From Candidatus Methanophagales archaeon (GTDB lineage: Archaea; Halobacteriota; Syntropharchaeia; Alkanophagales; Methanospirareceae), in the NCBI GenBank assembly GCA_025435355.1, contig JANJFQ010000007.1, forward strand, positions 1 to 35,682: DNA of 35,682 bases. Reading direction: 5' to 3'. This document shows, piece by piece, positions 10,394 to 20,323 of this stretch. Both the position numbers and the translations under genes were made by a program. Below the pieces are notes generated by a model that worked only from the letters and a program-made list of their open reading frames with translations, had not been told where the DNA came from and ran no database searches. Numbering within the stretch: position 1 is the stretch's first letter; each line of letters starts with the position of its first letter.

Positions 10394-11406
10394 TAAATAA
10401 ATCCCCTCCTCATGAGTGGATGACGTCTGTGTTCAGAAGCCTCGTCCCTTATCTCCTTTCCTGTATAATATATGAAAACATCGTCGAGAGTCGGTTTCTT
10501 CACATTAAACAACTCAACGTCGTTTTGCATATCGCGGACAACATCGTAAATTTCGGAAATGCCCGCGTTCGTTGTGTGTATCTGAATTGAATTTCCCTGA
10601 ATTTCGCTTTCCATCCCCAAAACACTCAAAATCTGCATCATATCTCCAGGATTTTTTACCTTAACGGTAATAAGATTACTGTTCAGAACGGATTTCAGCT
10701 CTTCCGAAGACCCAATGGCAACTATTTTCCCATCGTCTATTATTGCAATCCTATCGCACAATTTGTCTGCTTCTTCCATGTAATGCGTAGTTAAAAATAT
10801 AGTGACGTCTTCTTCTCTGCTCAGCGATTCGATGTAACTCCAAATCTTCAGCCTCGTCTGGATATCAAGACCCAGCGTTGGCTCATCAAGAAACAATACC
10901 TCTGGATGATGGACCAATCCCCTTGCAATTTCTAATCTCCTTCGCATCCCGCTGGAATATTGCTTTATGGGGGTATCTTTCCACTCCTTCAAATTGAAGA
11001 GTATCAAAAGTTCCTGTATGCGAGCCTCACTGGAATTGTATATCCCGGCATGGAGACGAAGATACTCCCAGCCAGTAAGCCACTCATCGCTGGTATGGTC
11101 TTGAAATACGACACTTATGCTCTTTCTGACCTTATTTGGTTCCTTGACAACGTCATATCCGCAAATTTCCGCCCTGCCACTGCTCGGTTTCAGAAGTGTT
11201 GTGAGCATCATAATCGTGGTGCTCTTCCCCGCACCATTAGGACCTAGCAGCCCGAAAATCTCACCTCTTCCTATACTGAGGCTTACGTTATCCACTGCCC
11301 TGAGTTCTCCATACTCCTTTGTCAGATTTATGGTTTGAATTACGTGCTCGTTCATATCCATTATATTTTTTTTCATGGCTGTTTGGCTCTCTTTCTTTAT
11401 AACCAC
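10393..11406 (-). CDS. ABC-2-type transporter ATP-binding protein
   Basis: 337 aa; GPNGAGKSTTIMML, YSSGMRRRLEIARGLVHHPEVLFLDEPTLGLD. Start may lie downstream (MDMNEHVIQTINLTKEYG). Confidence 0.92.
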   Translation of the reverse strand: MVIKKESQTAMKKNIMDMNEHVIQTINLTKEYGELRAVDNVSLSIGRGEIFGLLGPNGAGKSTTIMMLTTLLKPSSGRAEICGYDVVKEPNKVRKSISVVFQDHTSDEWLTGWEYLRLHAGIYNSSEARIQELLILFNLKEWKDTPIKQYSSGMRRRLEIARGLVHHPEVLFLDEPTLGLDIQTRLKIWSYIESLSREEDVTIFLTTHYMEEADKLCDRIAIIDDGKIVAIGSSEELKSVLNSNLITVKVKNPGDMMQILSVLGMESEIQGNSIQIHTTNAGISEIYDVVRDMQNDVELFNVKKPTLDDVFIYYTGKEIRDEASEHRRHPLMRRGFI

Positions 11407-11438
11407 AGGAGTTAATCTCGTGAAATCTCGTACCTCAA

Positions 11439-12335
11439 CTAACCGCCTCCAATCAAGTGTTCCTCTCTCGTTTTTTGTCTGATGCGCTGTGCTAACCCCG
11501 CCAGTTCTTCCTTTGATAATGGAGTTGGTGAAACTGCTTCTTTATTTTCATAGATTCTTGTTGCTAAATCCCTAAACATATCTGCAATTTTCGAGTTTGA
11601 ATTAAGTCCTATCGTTGTTTTAGCATATAACTCGCCTTCCATTATCGTTTGGTCATTAGGGATAGCTCCTATGACCTTTGAACCCACGCTCTGTGCAAAT
11701 TCCTCCACAAGGGCAAGATCATCAATGGCACCCCTCACATTATAGACAATGCCGCCAAGTGGTGAGCCCTCTCTATTAGCATGGCGATAAATGCCCTTGC
11801 AGATATTGTTAGCAGCGTATATGGCCAAATAGTCTGCGGAAGTAACAATAAAGACATCATCTGCCAGTCCTCTTCTTAAAGGCAGTCCAAAACCTCCACA
11901 CACGATGTCCCCCAGAACATCATATATGATCACGTCGAGGTCGAATCCGTCATAGAGTCCCAATCTCTTCAACAAATCAACAACGACGATGACGCCACGC
12001 CCTGCACAACCAACTGCGGGTTCTGGACCCCCTGCTTCCACGCACAGAATTCCTTTATAGCCCTTATACACGATTTCATCCATGTCCACTTGCTTACCGC
12101 CCACAAGTTCGGTTAATCCGAGTTTTGCCACCCCTTTCTCTCTTAACACGTCCAATACCGTGGGAATATCAACGTCTCCACGCAGATTTCGCGTGCAATC
12201 TGCCTTTGGATCGCATCCGATCACCATCGTATTAAGTCCACGTTCGGCATAAACAGCCGCGAGATTCGATGCTACCGTTGATTTCCCTATGCCTCCTTTA
12301 CCATAGAAAGCTATTTGCCTTATTTCTTTTTCCAT
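11439..12335 (-). CDS. NifH-like reductase (NflH/CfbC/BchL superfamily), copy 1
   Basis: P-loop [17 protein letters not shown]; cluster Cys in PEPAVGCAGRG and DVLGDIVCGGFGLPLR. Confidence 0.93.
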   Translation of the reverse strand: MEKEIRQIAFYGKGGIGKSTVASNLAAVYAERGLNTMVIGCDPKADCTRNLRGDVDIPTVLDVLREKGVAKLGLTELVGGKQVDMDEIVYKGYKGILCVEAGGPEPAVGCAGRGVIVVVDLLKRLGLYDGFDLDVIIYDVLGDIVCGGFGLPLRRGLADDVFIVTSADYLAIYAANNICKGIYRHANREGSPLGGIVYNVRGAIDDLALVEEFAQSVGSKVIGAIPNDQTIMEGELYAKTTIGLNSNSKIADMFRDLATRIYENKEAVSPTPLSKEELAGLAQRIRQKTREEHLIGGG

Positions 12336-12361
12336 TTTTTCTTACCTCCGCATAATTATTT

Positions 12362-13321
12362 TTAGGTTTTTAAAGCTCCAGATGTTCCTCCTCTTATTTC
12401 CGTCCTCCATTTCGCTAACTCACTCTTTGACAATGGTTCTGGAATTGTGCATTCATTGTCACGAAAAATCATGGTTGCAAGTTCCCTAAGCTGGTCTGCA
12501 ATTTCCGAATCAGGCTTATATTCGATAACGGTCTTTGCATATATCTCACTTTCCGAGATGAGCGGGTCATTGGGAAGTGCCCCTACCACTTTCGTGCCCA
12601 CGATGCTCGCAAGCTCCTCTACAAGTGCAACATCATCGAGCGTGCCTCTCATGTTGTAGATGAAACCGCCTAAAAGAGCTCCTCCTCTTTTCGCATGCCT
12701 CTTCATACCCATGCAAATGTTATTTGCGGCATAAATCGAAAGATAATCAGCAGATGTGACGATATATACCTTATGAGCTAAACCCTTTCTTAAGGGCATG
12801 CCCAAACCACCGCAAACAATATCCCCCAGAACATCATATATAATCACATCTAAATCAAATCCATCATATACACCCATTCTTTTCAAGAGATCAACCGTGA
12901 CAATGACGCCTCTTCCTGCACATCCAACCGCAGGTTCCGGACCGCCTGCCTCCACACAAAAAACTCCTTTATGCCCTTTATACACTATTTCATCCATATC
13001 CACATGCGTACCAGCTTCAAGTTCATATAACATCTCGACAAAACCATCTTCTTCAATGGAGTAATGTATGTCTATTTGTTTATCACTCATAAGTTCGCTT
13101 AATTCTATTTTTGCTGCACCCTTCTCCCTTAACACTTCCGAAACAGTGGGGAAATCCACATCTCCTCTCAGGTTTCTTGTGCAATCCGACTTTGGATCGC
13201 ATCCAATCAACATAGTATTAAGACCTCGTTCGGCATATGCCGCAGCAATGTTAGAAGCTACTGTTGACTTCCCTATGCCACCCTTCCCATAAAATGCTAT
13301 CTGTCGTATTCGATGTTCCAT
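12362..13321 (-). CDS. NifH-like reductase, copy 2 (with extra internal segment)
   Basis: ORF track 12362..13348; start [20 protein letters not shown] at 13321 preferred because it removes the overlap with the upstream gene. Both [4Fe-4S] Cys motifs present. Confidence 0.9.
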   Translation of the reverse strand: MEHRIRQIAFYGKGGIGKSTVASNIAAAYAERGLNTMLIGCDPKSDCTRNLRGDVDFPTVSEVLREKGAAKIELSELMSDKQIDIHYSIEEDGFVEMLYELEAGTHVDMDEIVYKGHKGVFCVEAGGPEPAVGCAGRGVIVTVDLLKRMGVYDGFDLDVIIYDVLGDIVCGGLGMPLRKGLAHKVYIVTSADYLSIYAANNICMGMKRHAKRGGALLGGFIYNMRGTLDDVALVEELASIVGTKVVGALPNDPLISESEIYAKTVIEYKPDSEIADQLRELATMIFRDNECTIPEPLSKSELAKWRTEIRGGTSGALKT

Positions 13322-13337
13322 GTTTCGTGTCCGATTT

Positions 13338-14624
13338 TTACAACTCAATGTAATTATTTATTACCGAATTTATAATTCTCTCGGTGAGATGTATTGTTCC
13401 TTTGAATCCTGCATAAGGTGCGTCAGAGACCGATACTTCATCCAATACAGGGTAAAAAATCCTGAACAGTGGAACTCCGAGTTCCCACGCCAATTTCTTC
13501 TCCATCGAAGACGCGAAAATCATCTCCACTCCTTCTGTTTTTATTACTTCGTTCATTTCAAATCTATCTGGCTCTATGAGCAGTGTTTCAGAATCACTAT
13601 TTTTATCATCGGAAATAAGGTTTCTCGAGGTGACCGCCAGAACCTTTACATTGAGACAGAGTTCATCGCTAAGGAACTTAGCAAGCTCAAACGCACGAGC
13701 ACTATCTCCAACCACTGCAACTGACATATCGTAGATGCCCTGCAAGAAAAGGAATATACGCTCTATACGCTCTTTAATACGGTCTTTCTCTGCGGCAATA
13801 AATTCCTGATTAACCTCCTTGTTCAAACCCCTGGTTACACTTTCCAGGAAGTCTATGCTGTTATTCAATCCGAAGGGGTAAGAAGTTATAACGTAAGGCA
13901 TATCAAATTTTTCCTGCATTATTTTTGCACTTTCGAGTCCATCTCCTCCAAGCACGATATTTAGTGATGCTTTTGGTGCATTTTTTATCTCCTCGAAACT
14001 GGAATTGGTTAAAATAGCGTTAATGGTTATACCCTGGCCGTTTAACATCCTCTCGATCTCCGAAAGATCGGCAGATGACCTGATGTCATCCTGTTTAAAG
14101 CCAATCAGGTTTACTTTGTCATTTTCTTTTTCGCCGGGAATCATATATCGGGTAAGTTCTGCCAGCGTCTCCTCATAGCCAACCCACGCTGGACCTTCGT
14201 AGCCACCGGTGCTTAAAGAAAAGATTTCAGCAGGGACTTCCTCTTTCATTGCGTGAATAACTCCTTCTACATCGTCACCCATGATTGCAGGTGCACTGCA
14301 ATTAAGATTAGCAATTAACGACGGCTTGAAATTTTTATATGATAGTCTTATCGAAGCAGCCAGTCTTCCTTCTGCACCATATACCATATCCTGAGCTCGG
14401 AAGCCACTGCTTACTATTCTAATATCGTTTTGATTTGAGCCAAGTGCTCTGAGGAGTAATACGCCGCAATGGCAGCCAGGTCGAGCATGAACGATAGTTA
14501 TAGAATCTTTAACACCACTAAGTGCTCTTACCGCACCCACCAGTTTACAGTCCTGTGTAGGGTCATAAACCAAACCTTCTCTTCCCTTTGTTTCTTTTCT
14601 TTTTATTTCACTCATATTTACCAC
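13338..14624 (-). CDS. Nitrogenase-like NifD/K-family subunit (module 1, small subunit)
   Basis: 428 aa; DPTQDCKLVGAVRALSGVKDSITIVHARPGCHCG, NLNCSAPAIMGDDVEGV, C-terminal DAPYAGFKGTIHLTERIIN; paralogous to 17060..18226. Confidence 0.88.
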   Translation of the reverse strand: MVNMSEIKRKETKGREGLVYDPTQDCKLVGAVRALSGVKDSITIVHARPGCHCGVLLLRALGSNQNDIRIVSSGFRAQDMVYGAEGRLAASIRLSYKNFKPSLIANLNCSAPAIMGDDVEGVIHAMKEEVPAEIFSLSTGGYEGPAWVGYEETLAELTRYMIPGEKENDKVNLIGFKQDDIRSSADLSEIERMLNGQGITINAILTNSSFEEIKNAPKASLNIVLGGDGLESAKIMQEKFDMPYVITSYPFGLNNSIDFLESVTRGLNKEVNQEFIAAEKDRIKERIERIFLFLQGIYDMSVAVVGDSARAFELAKFLSDELCLNVKVLAVTSRNLISDDKNSDSETLLIEPDRFEMNEVIKTEGVEMIFASSMEKKLAWELGVPLFRIFYPVLDEVSVSDAPYAGFKGTIHLTERIINSVINNYIEL

Positions 14625-14642
14625 CTAACTCCTCTTTTACAC

Positions 14643-16199
14643 CTATATGGTGTACATACTGTCGTACCTATCTTTATCACCCACTGCACCCTGTCTAAGC
14701 GTGCCAAACATGTCCGCCAATGCTGCCCATTCTGGAATCAGATTGGTTCTATATGGATCATATTCCAGCATGCTCAGAAGCGGGTTCCTCTTTCGAGGTT
14801 TTTTAAGTGCCTCTTTTAATTGCATGGCGAGTTCGATAGGAGCTTCAAAGCCGATTCGTTGATGACGGAGCATGAAATTCATGGGATTAAATGTCCTTAT
14901 GCCTTCCTTATTATATTTATGAGCAGTTGCACCCATGGAAATAACCAGATCAGTTCCAGTTTCTTTGATAGCTTTTAGCTCCTCTTCGATGGTTGGATTT
15001 ACAACAACTTCCGGGTCTGAGCCATACTTTCTTGCCAACTCGACATTTATATCCAGCATTTCATTTATCGCCTCTGAGGTCAGACGGCTCTCTAAAGCCT
15101 GTGTCTTATAGATAATAACACTTGCTTTTATTCCCACATCTCGTAACAATGTCATTCCGATACCGTGAATGCCGCCCATAATAGCAACTTCTTTATCCTC
15201 GAGACCTTTCTTAACTTTAGAAAGCCGTTCAGTTGCATCCTTTTTCCTTCTTTCTATTACTTCCTCTGCCTCCGCTTCCTTGCCAAATCGTTGTGCGATT
15301 TCCATAAAGACCCTCGCACTTCCTTCGAATCCGTATGGGCTGAATAACTCTGGATTCCTTGTTTCTTTATATCTATTCCATGCCAGGATCTCGTAGTGGT
15401 CAACACCAAATCGTTCCTTCATCAATCTTGCCCAAGCCATTGGATAATCGGTTATTGTAAGTTCAGCCTTGGGCAGATCATACAGGTCTTTTACAGTGGT
15501 ATGGTCAAAACAAATCTTGTTTATCTTAATTCCCATTTCGTTTAGCACAGATACCATCTCAGCTACCTTTAACCCTGCACCATGGATAGGGAATGAGACA
15601 ATATTAACAGATTCCTCATTTCGTTCTATCTCTTCTCTTTTTATACCATTGCACAGCACCTGATCTGTAATAGCAAAAAGAGCATCTTGATACCCAACTG
15701 GCTTTGTTTTACCAACAAAATCGCCTGTCGTATAGACAACATCGCAACCAACATCTCCTTTTGCTTTTATCTCTTCTACCACCGCCTTGAAATCGTCCCC
15801 AATTAAATCACTTGGACACGTGGTTATCACCACAATCAGATTTGGGTGATACTTCTCGTAAGTCTCTCTAATTCCCAGGCTTAATTTGTCCTCACCACCA
15901 TAAACGACGTCTACATCGTTCATATCGGTACAGGGGGTCTCGTAGAACGGGAGATACGGTCTAAAAGGATTTATCTTCCTCTGAAACGCGCATCCAATTG
16001 GACCGTGGATCAGGGGCACAGCATCCTCAATAGAGTCGACAACCATCAAAGCCCCTGAAATCTTTCCGGGTATAGCAGTCATCCCATGCAAGGGCAGCGT
16101 GCTGTACGCACTAATTAGCGGCCTCAAAAACCCCTCATTCCTCACATCTCCATTTCCAGATTCACTTCCTATTTCCACCGTTTGTTCTCCATACATCAT
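14643..16199 (-). CDS. Nitrogenase-like NifD/K-family subunit (module 1, large subunit)
   Basis: 518 aa; DAVPLIHGPIGCAFQRKINPFRPYLPFYETPCTDMNDVDVVYGGEDKL, VVITTCPSDLIGDDF; paralogous to 18228..19847. Confidence 0.88.
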   Translation of the reverse strand: MMYGEQTVEIGSESGNGDVRNEGFLRPLISAYSTLPLHGMTAIPGKISGALMVVDSIEDAVPLIHGPIGCAFQRKINPFRPYLPFYETPCTDMNDVDVVYGGEDKLSLGIRETYEKYHPNLIVVITTCPSDLIGDDFKAVVEEIKAKGDVGCDVVYTTGDFVGKTKPVGYQDALFAITDQVLCNGIKREEIERNEESVNIVSFPIHGAGLKVAEMVSVLNEMGIKINKICFDHTTVKDLYDLPKAELTITDYPMAWARLMKERFGVDHYEILAWNRYKETRNPELFSPYGFEGSARVFMEIAQRFGKEAEAEEVIERRKKDATERLSKVKKGLEDKEVAIMGGIHGIGMTLLRDVGIKASVIIYKTQALESRLTSEAINEMLDINVELARKYGSDPEVVVNPTIEEELKAIKETGTDLVISMGATAHKYNKEGIRTFNPMNFMLRHQRIGFEAPIELAMQLKEALKKPRKRNPLLSMLEYDPYRTNLIPEWAALADMFGTLRQGAVGDKDRYDSMYTI

Positions 16200-16203
16200 T
16201 TTT

Positions 16204-17055
16204 TTATATCACCTCAGTTGTTTCTTCCTTTTCTCGCAACAAAATATCAATCTCCTCATTTATTTTGTCGAGTTCGTCGTCTGAAAGAGGCTCAGGCATT
16301 ATTCTATCCTTGTTCAAACAAATAGTGAGAGCCAGGTCTCTGAACATATCGGCGATTTCAGAGTCGGGTGCATACTCGAGCACGGTTTTACGGCGTATTT
16401 CAGCTCTTGGTATGAGCTCGCTCATCGGTATCCTACCCATTACCTTCGCACCCAATCTTGCGGCAAAACTCTCGACTATTGATGGTTCGTCCACAACGCT
16501 TCTGCCATTATAAATCAGCCCGCCAAGGAAAACCGCACCACGGTCTGCGAAACGTTTTATGCCTTTACAGATGTTATTTGCAGCATAGATTGCCATTGGG
16601 TCGCAGGTCGTGACAACATAGACATCATCTGCCAGACCTTTTCGCAGTGGCATTGCAAACCCGCCGCACACCACGTCTCCCAGCACATCGTATATCACAA
16701 CGTCAGGCTCCAGGTCATTGAAAGCACCGAGGCGTGCAAGCATATCTGTTGCGGTTATTACTCCTCGACCAGCACAACCCACACCTGGTTCCGGTCCACC
16801 GGACTCGACACAGTACACGCCACCGAACCCTTCAAAAACGATCTCTTCTAATTTCATTTCGTCTGGCCCCTTCGCACGGAAAACATCGAGCACGGTGGGT
16901 ATCCTTCTACCGATTAAATTTCGACTCATATCTGACTTCGGGTCGCAGCCCATTACCATAACAGTCTTACCATCCTCTGCCAGAGCCGCAGCTATGTTTG
17001 AAACAACCGTGGATTTGCCAATCCCTCCTTTCCCATATATGCAGAATTTTCTCAT
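16204..17055 (-). CDS. NifH-like reductase, copy 3
   Basis: 283 aa; [48 protein letters not shown]. Confidence 0.93.
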   Translation of the reverse strand: MRKFCIYGKGGIGKSTVVSNIAAALAEDGKTVMVMGCDPKSDMSRNLIGRRIPTVLDVFRAKGPDEMKLEEIVFEGFGGVYCVESGGPEPGVGCAGRGVITATDMLARLGAFNDLEPDVVIYDVLGDVVCGGFAMPLRKGLADDVYVVTTCDPMAIYAANNICKGIKRFADRGAVFLGGLIYNGRSVVDEPSIVESFAARLGAKVMGRIPMSELIPRAEIRRKTVLEYAPDSEIADMFRDLALTICLNKDRIMPEPLSDDELDKINEEIDILLREKEETTEVI

Positions 17056-17059
17056 TTTA

Positions 17060-18226
17060 TTATCCCTCTTCTGTTTTAATAGTTAGACCCCCAAACTTAT
17101 CACCAAAACCCATAACTGCGTTGAGTATCGTCTCGGTCAAGCAAACCGCACCCCTGAAACCTGCATAAGGCGCATCATCATACACGCACACGTGATCAAA
17201 CACCGGGTAAGTAAACCTAACGAGTGGTATTCTCAACTCCGAAGTAATATTTCGCTCAAAACTGCTTCCAAAGAGAATTGTTGTGTTAGAATTCCTGACG
17301 TTCTGCTCGAAGATGAAGTAATCATCCTCATTGCCGGCGAGCACTTCGATGTCGAAACCCAGTTCGCTATCCAGAAAGCGAGCCATGTGTTCTGCATGAG
17401 AATCACCAATGACTGAAACTGGCGTTCCGTAGAGTTCGTGCAAATAAAGATATATTCTTTTGAAAGGTTCTAAATCAGGCTTTTTTTCGTTCACACCTGC
17501 GTGCAAATGCTCACAGATTGCATTGATAAAATCCGCGGTGCCTTCAAGCCCATATGGATAATCCACTTCGAGGTATGGCACTCCAAACTCCTTTTTCATG
17601 TGCTCCGCAAGCTCGGTTCCCTGTCCCATTACCACATTTAGCTCTGCCGCAGGAGCATTAACGAACTCATCCAAACTGCACTTTGATATAACACAGTTCA
17701 CTTTTATTCCTGCGTTGTTCAGCAATCTTGTTAACTCCTTTACGTCGGCATCAACCTTAAATTCATCAGGACAAAAGCCTATCAGATTAACAGAATTTTT
17801 TATCACGGTGCGTTCTTTCATCAATTGTGCTAAGCGAACCAACGCCTCCTCATATCCCTTTCTCATGGTGCCCTTAAATCCCGCGGCATCCACACAGACA
17901 ACTTCCTTATTCAATGTAACTGAATCTATCACACCCTCAACGTCATCTCCGATTATTGCAGGAGCATCGCCCGTGATAACCACAAACAGCGGAGTGTTAT
18001 ACAGCCGATTCGCACGCACCAGTGCCTCTCGCAGTGCCTCTTCTCCACCAAAGACGATCTCACGTTCGTGCATCACGGTGCATGCCTGCCTGATATCAGG
18101 CTGATTCGAGGTGCTTTTGAACATCGCAGCACCCCAATTACACCCGACCGGAACGTGGGTAAGCACTACTGCATCCTGTATTCCTGAACATGCGCGAAAT
18201 GCGCCAAAGAATTTACCGCCGTCCAT
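17060..18226 (-). CDS. Nitrogenase-like NifD/K-family subunit (module 2, small subunit)
   Basis: 388 aa; [62 protein letters not shown]. Confidence 0.88.
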   Translation of the reverse strand: MDGGKFFGAFRACSGIQDAVVLTHVPVGCNWGAAMFKSTSNQPDIRQACTVMHEREIVFGGEEALREALVRANRLYNTPLFVVITGDAPAIIGDDVEGVIDSVTLNKEVVCVDAAGFKGTMRKGYEEALVRLAQLMKERTVIKNSVNLIGFCPDEFKVDADVKELTRLLNNAGIKVNCVISKCSLDEFVNAPAAELNVVMGQGTELAEHMKKEFGVPYLEVDYPYGLEGTADFINAICEHLHAGVNEKKPDLEPFKRIYLYLHELYGTPVSVIGDSHAEHMARFLDSELGFDIEVLAGNEDDYFIFEQNVRNSNTTILFGSSFERNITSELRIPLVRFTYPVFDHVCVYDDAPYAGFRGAVCLTETILNAVMGFGDKFGGLTIKTEEG

Positions 18227-18227
18227 T

Positions 18228-19847
18228 TTATCCTTCGCCCGTTTCCCTTAATTCTTTTTTACTCTTCATACCCCACATTGTAAACCACATTTCCCGGGAC
18301 GCCATGCACATCGGATCTGCAAGAAGCGGGTAATAGGTGGTGTCGTAATCAAACCGGGACATAATGGGTTTTCGCTTCGTCTGTCCCCGGTGCAGCACGC
18401 TTGCAAGGTATTCACCAAATTCAACGATTCCACTAAAGCCAGTTCTGAAGAGAAGATACCTGGTGGTTGAGATATCGATCATGCCAATTTCACCTCCTTT
18501 CTCGTACAACGGCGGCGTGATGCGGTCGCTCAGCACATGGTCAACTTTCTTTGCGATCTCTGACATCTCATCGAGAGTAGGGTTCATTACAACCTCAAAT
18601 CCCAGGTCCCAGTTCAAAAACGCCTCTTCCATGTTTTTCATCATGATTTCTATCGTCACGTCAGATATGTTAAGACCTTTTAGCAGTTGTGTATCAACGC
18701 AGAGGTATTTTATAGGAAGTTTAAGGTCTTGAGCATACATGCTTACGAGATAAGGTGTGAAGAAGAATCCCTGTGTCGAAACTGCGAAATCATCCCTGGC
18801 AAACATCCGCTGGTATCGCCCAAGTTCTCCCAGAGCTTGCTTCTTCTCCTTTTTGACAGCAGCATCTGCCTCGCCATCTAAACCCAGTTTCGATGCCACA
18901 TCGTGGTAGAATTTCTCAACGCCATCGAAACCAAAGTAAAAGAACCATTTTCGAAGATAATCGTTCTCAAATTTCTCCTTCATCCGTTCTGCCCAGCGTA
19001 TATTGCGTGTTACGATGTTGAGCTCGGCAGCCGGCGCACGCTTTATCTCCGCAACGGTACAGGTGGGAAGCGTCAGATTCACACTGACGCCCATCTCACC
19101 AAAGATGTGTTTGATCTCTTTAAGCTCGCTTTCAAATCCGTATGTGAATCTGCCAAAGGATTCGATGTTTACAAGATTTTCGACTATATCCTGCTCTTCC
19201 ATCAACTGATCCACAAGCGAGAACATCACCTCTTCGTGCCCGCAGCCACGTAGGTCGTATGCCGGGGATCTCGTAGGGTCCTTCCATGACTCTGCAAAAT
19301 CTCTCATCATCAGATCGAGCGACTCCCTGCTCCTGTGAGCAAAACCCTCAGATGGAACATATAAGACATCACATGGAACTTCGACTTCTGTGATTACTCC
19401 CTGTACGTCATCGCCGACCAGACCTGAGACACACGTTGGAAGGACCGCAATCAATGAGGGATGGAATCTGTGATAAACCTCGTATATCTTCTTTCGCAGC
19501 TTTTCCTCTCCACCATATATCACGTCATTCTCATCCAGATCTGTGTAGGGTAGATTATAGATAGGTGCATACATCTTGCGTGGCGTCAATCGCTGGTGAA
19601 AAGCGCAGCCATTTGGTCCGTGTATGAGCGGGATTGCACCATCAATCTCTGATACTGCATAGACCGAGCCAGAGAGCTTGCAGTTGAGTCCATAGCGGTG
19701 AAACTGCCATGTTGTTCCTTGATAGATGCCGTTGAAGACGCGATCACGGAATACGTTCTGAAGCACACCGTTACTTGCAGTTTCACGTGGTTCTAATGCT
19801 TTACCATATCCTGCTGTCTTAACATCTACCTCAACATCTATTTCCAT
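18228..19847 (-). CDS. Nitrogenase-like NifD/K-family subunit (module 2, large subunit)
   Basis: 539 aa; YGLNCKLSGSVYAVSEIDGAIPLIHGPNGCAFHQR, LPTCVSGLVGDDVQGVI. Confidence 0.88.
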   Translation of the reverse strand: MEIDVEVDVKTAGYGKALEPRETASNGVLQNVFRDRVFNGIYQGTTWQFHRYGLNCKLSGSVYAVSEIDGAIPLIHGPNGCAFHQRLTPRKMYAPIYNLPYTDLDENDVIYGGEEKLRKKIYEVYHRFHPSLIAVLPTCVSGLVGDDVQGVITEVEVPCDVLYVPSEGFAHRSRESLDLMMRDFAESWKDPTRSPAYDLRGCGHEEVMFSLVDQLMEEQDIVENLVNIESFGRFTYGFESELKEIKHIFGEMGVSVNLTLPTCTVAEIKRAPAAELNIVTRNIRWAERMKEKFENDYLRKWFFYFGFDGVEKFYHDVASKLGLDGEADAAVKKEKKQALGELGRYQRMFARDDFAVSTQGFFFTPYLVSMYAQDLKLPIKYLCVDTQLLKGLNISDVTIEIMMKNMEEAFLNWDLGFEVVMNPTLDEMSEIAKKVDHVLSDRITPPLYEKGGEIGMIDISTTRYLLFRTGFSGIVEFGEYLASVLHRGQTKRKPIMSRFDYDTTYYPLLADPMCMASREMWFTMWGMKSKKELRETGEG

Positions 19848-19854
19848 TTTATCT

Positions 19855-20274
19855 TTATCCCTCCTCCTTCTTTTGCCGAACTGTCGAATATATCTCCTCT
19901 ATCTTTACCAGAACCGCAGATTTTACCTTCAGGTCTGCGTGCCCACGCCATCTATTTTTCATGTCTTCCACCATTTTCTCCGCACGTTCAAACATCTCAC
20001 CATTTGTGAACACCTTTGCATGCCCTTTGAGCTGATACCCACGCGGCATTCCTTTTCCTAACACTTCGACTGCAATTCCAACCTGCGGGTTCGCGAGCAG
20101 GTTTTTTTTTGTCTTGTCGAAGAGAACATCTACAATCAGTAACTCGCTGTCACTTATTGCACGTATACCACCCACTGGAACCACATTTGGTTTACCATCC
20201 TTAGACGAGGTTGCCAGATGAACCAGGTTCTCGTTTATTATAGCCTGCATTTCCTCACTCATCACCATTTCCAT
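19855..20274 (-). CDS. Pyridoxamine-5'-phosphate-oxidase-like (split-barrel, FMN/heme-binding type) protein
   Basis: 139 aa; LVHLATSSKDGKPNVVPVGGIRAISDSELLIVDVLFDKTKKNLLANPQVGIAV. Confidence 0.82.
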   Translation of the reverse strand: MEMVMSEEMQAIINENLVHLATSSKDGKPNVVPVGGIRAISDSELLIVDVLFDKTKKNLLANPQVGIAVEVLGKGMPRGYQLKGHAKVFTNGEMFERAEKMVEDMKNRWRGHADLKVKSAVLVKIEEIYSTVRQKKEEG

Positions 20275-20323
20275 TTTTTCATCTCCTTTTTATAACCACA
20301 GATTACACAGATTTTTTTCATTT

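Noticed and set aside
13322-13348. Upstream start (MSCKNRTRN) for NifH copy 2
   Set aside because: It would overlap the preceding gene; MEHRIRQIAFYGKGG at 13321 matches the start of copy 1 (MEKEIRQIAFYGKGG).
11439-19847. Genuine nitrogen-fixation (nifHDK) operon
   Set aside because: D/K-type proteins are short and divergent, ligand cysteines are incomplete, and no nifB/E/N or GlnB genes are present; chelatase and importer context points elsewhere.
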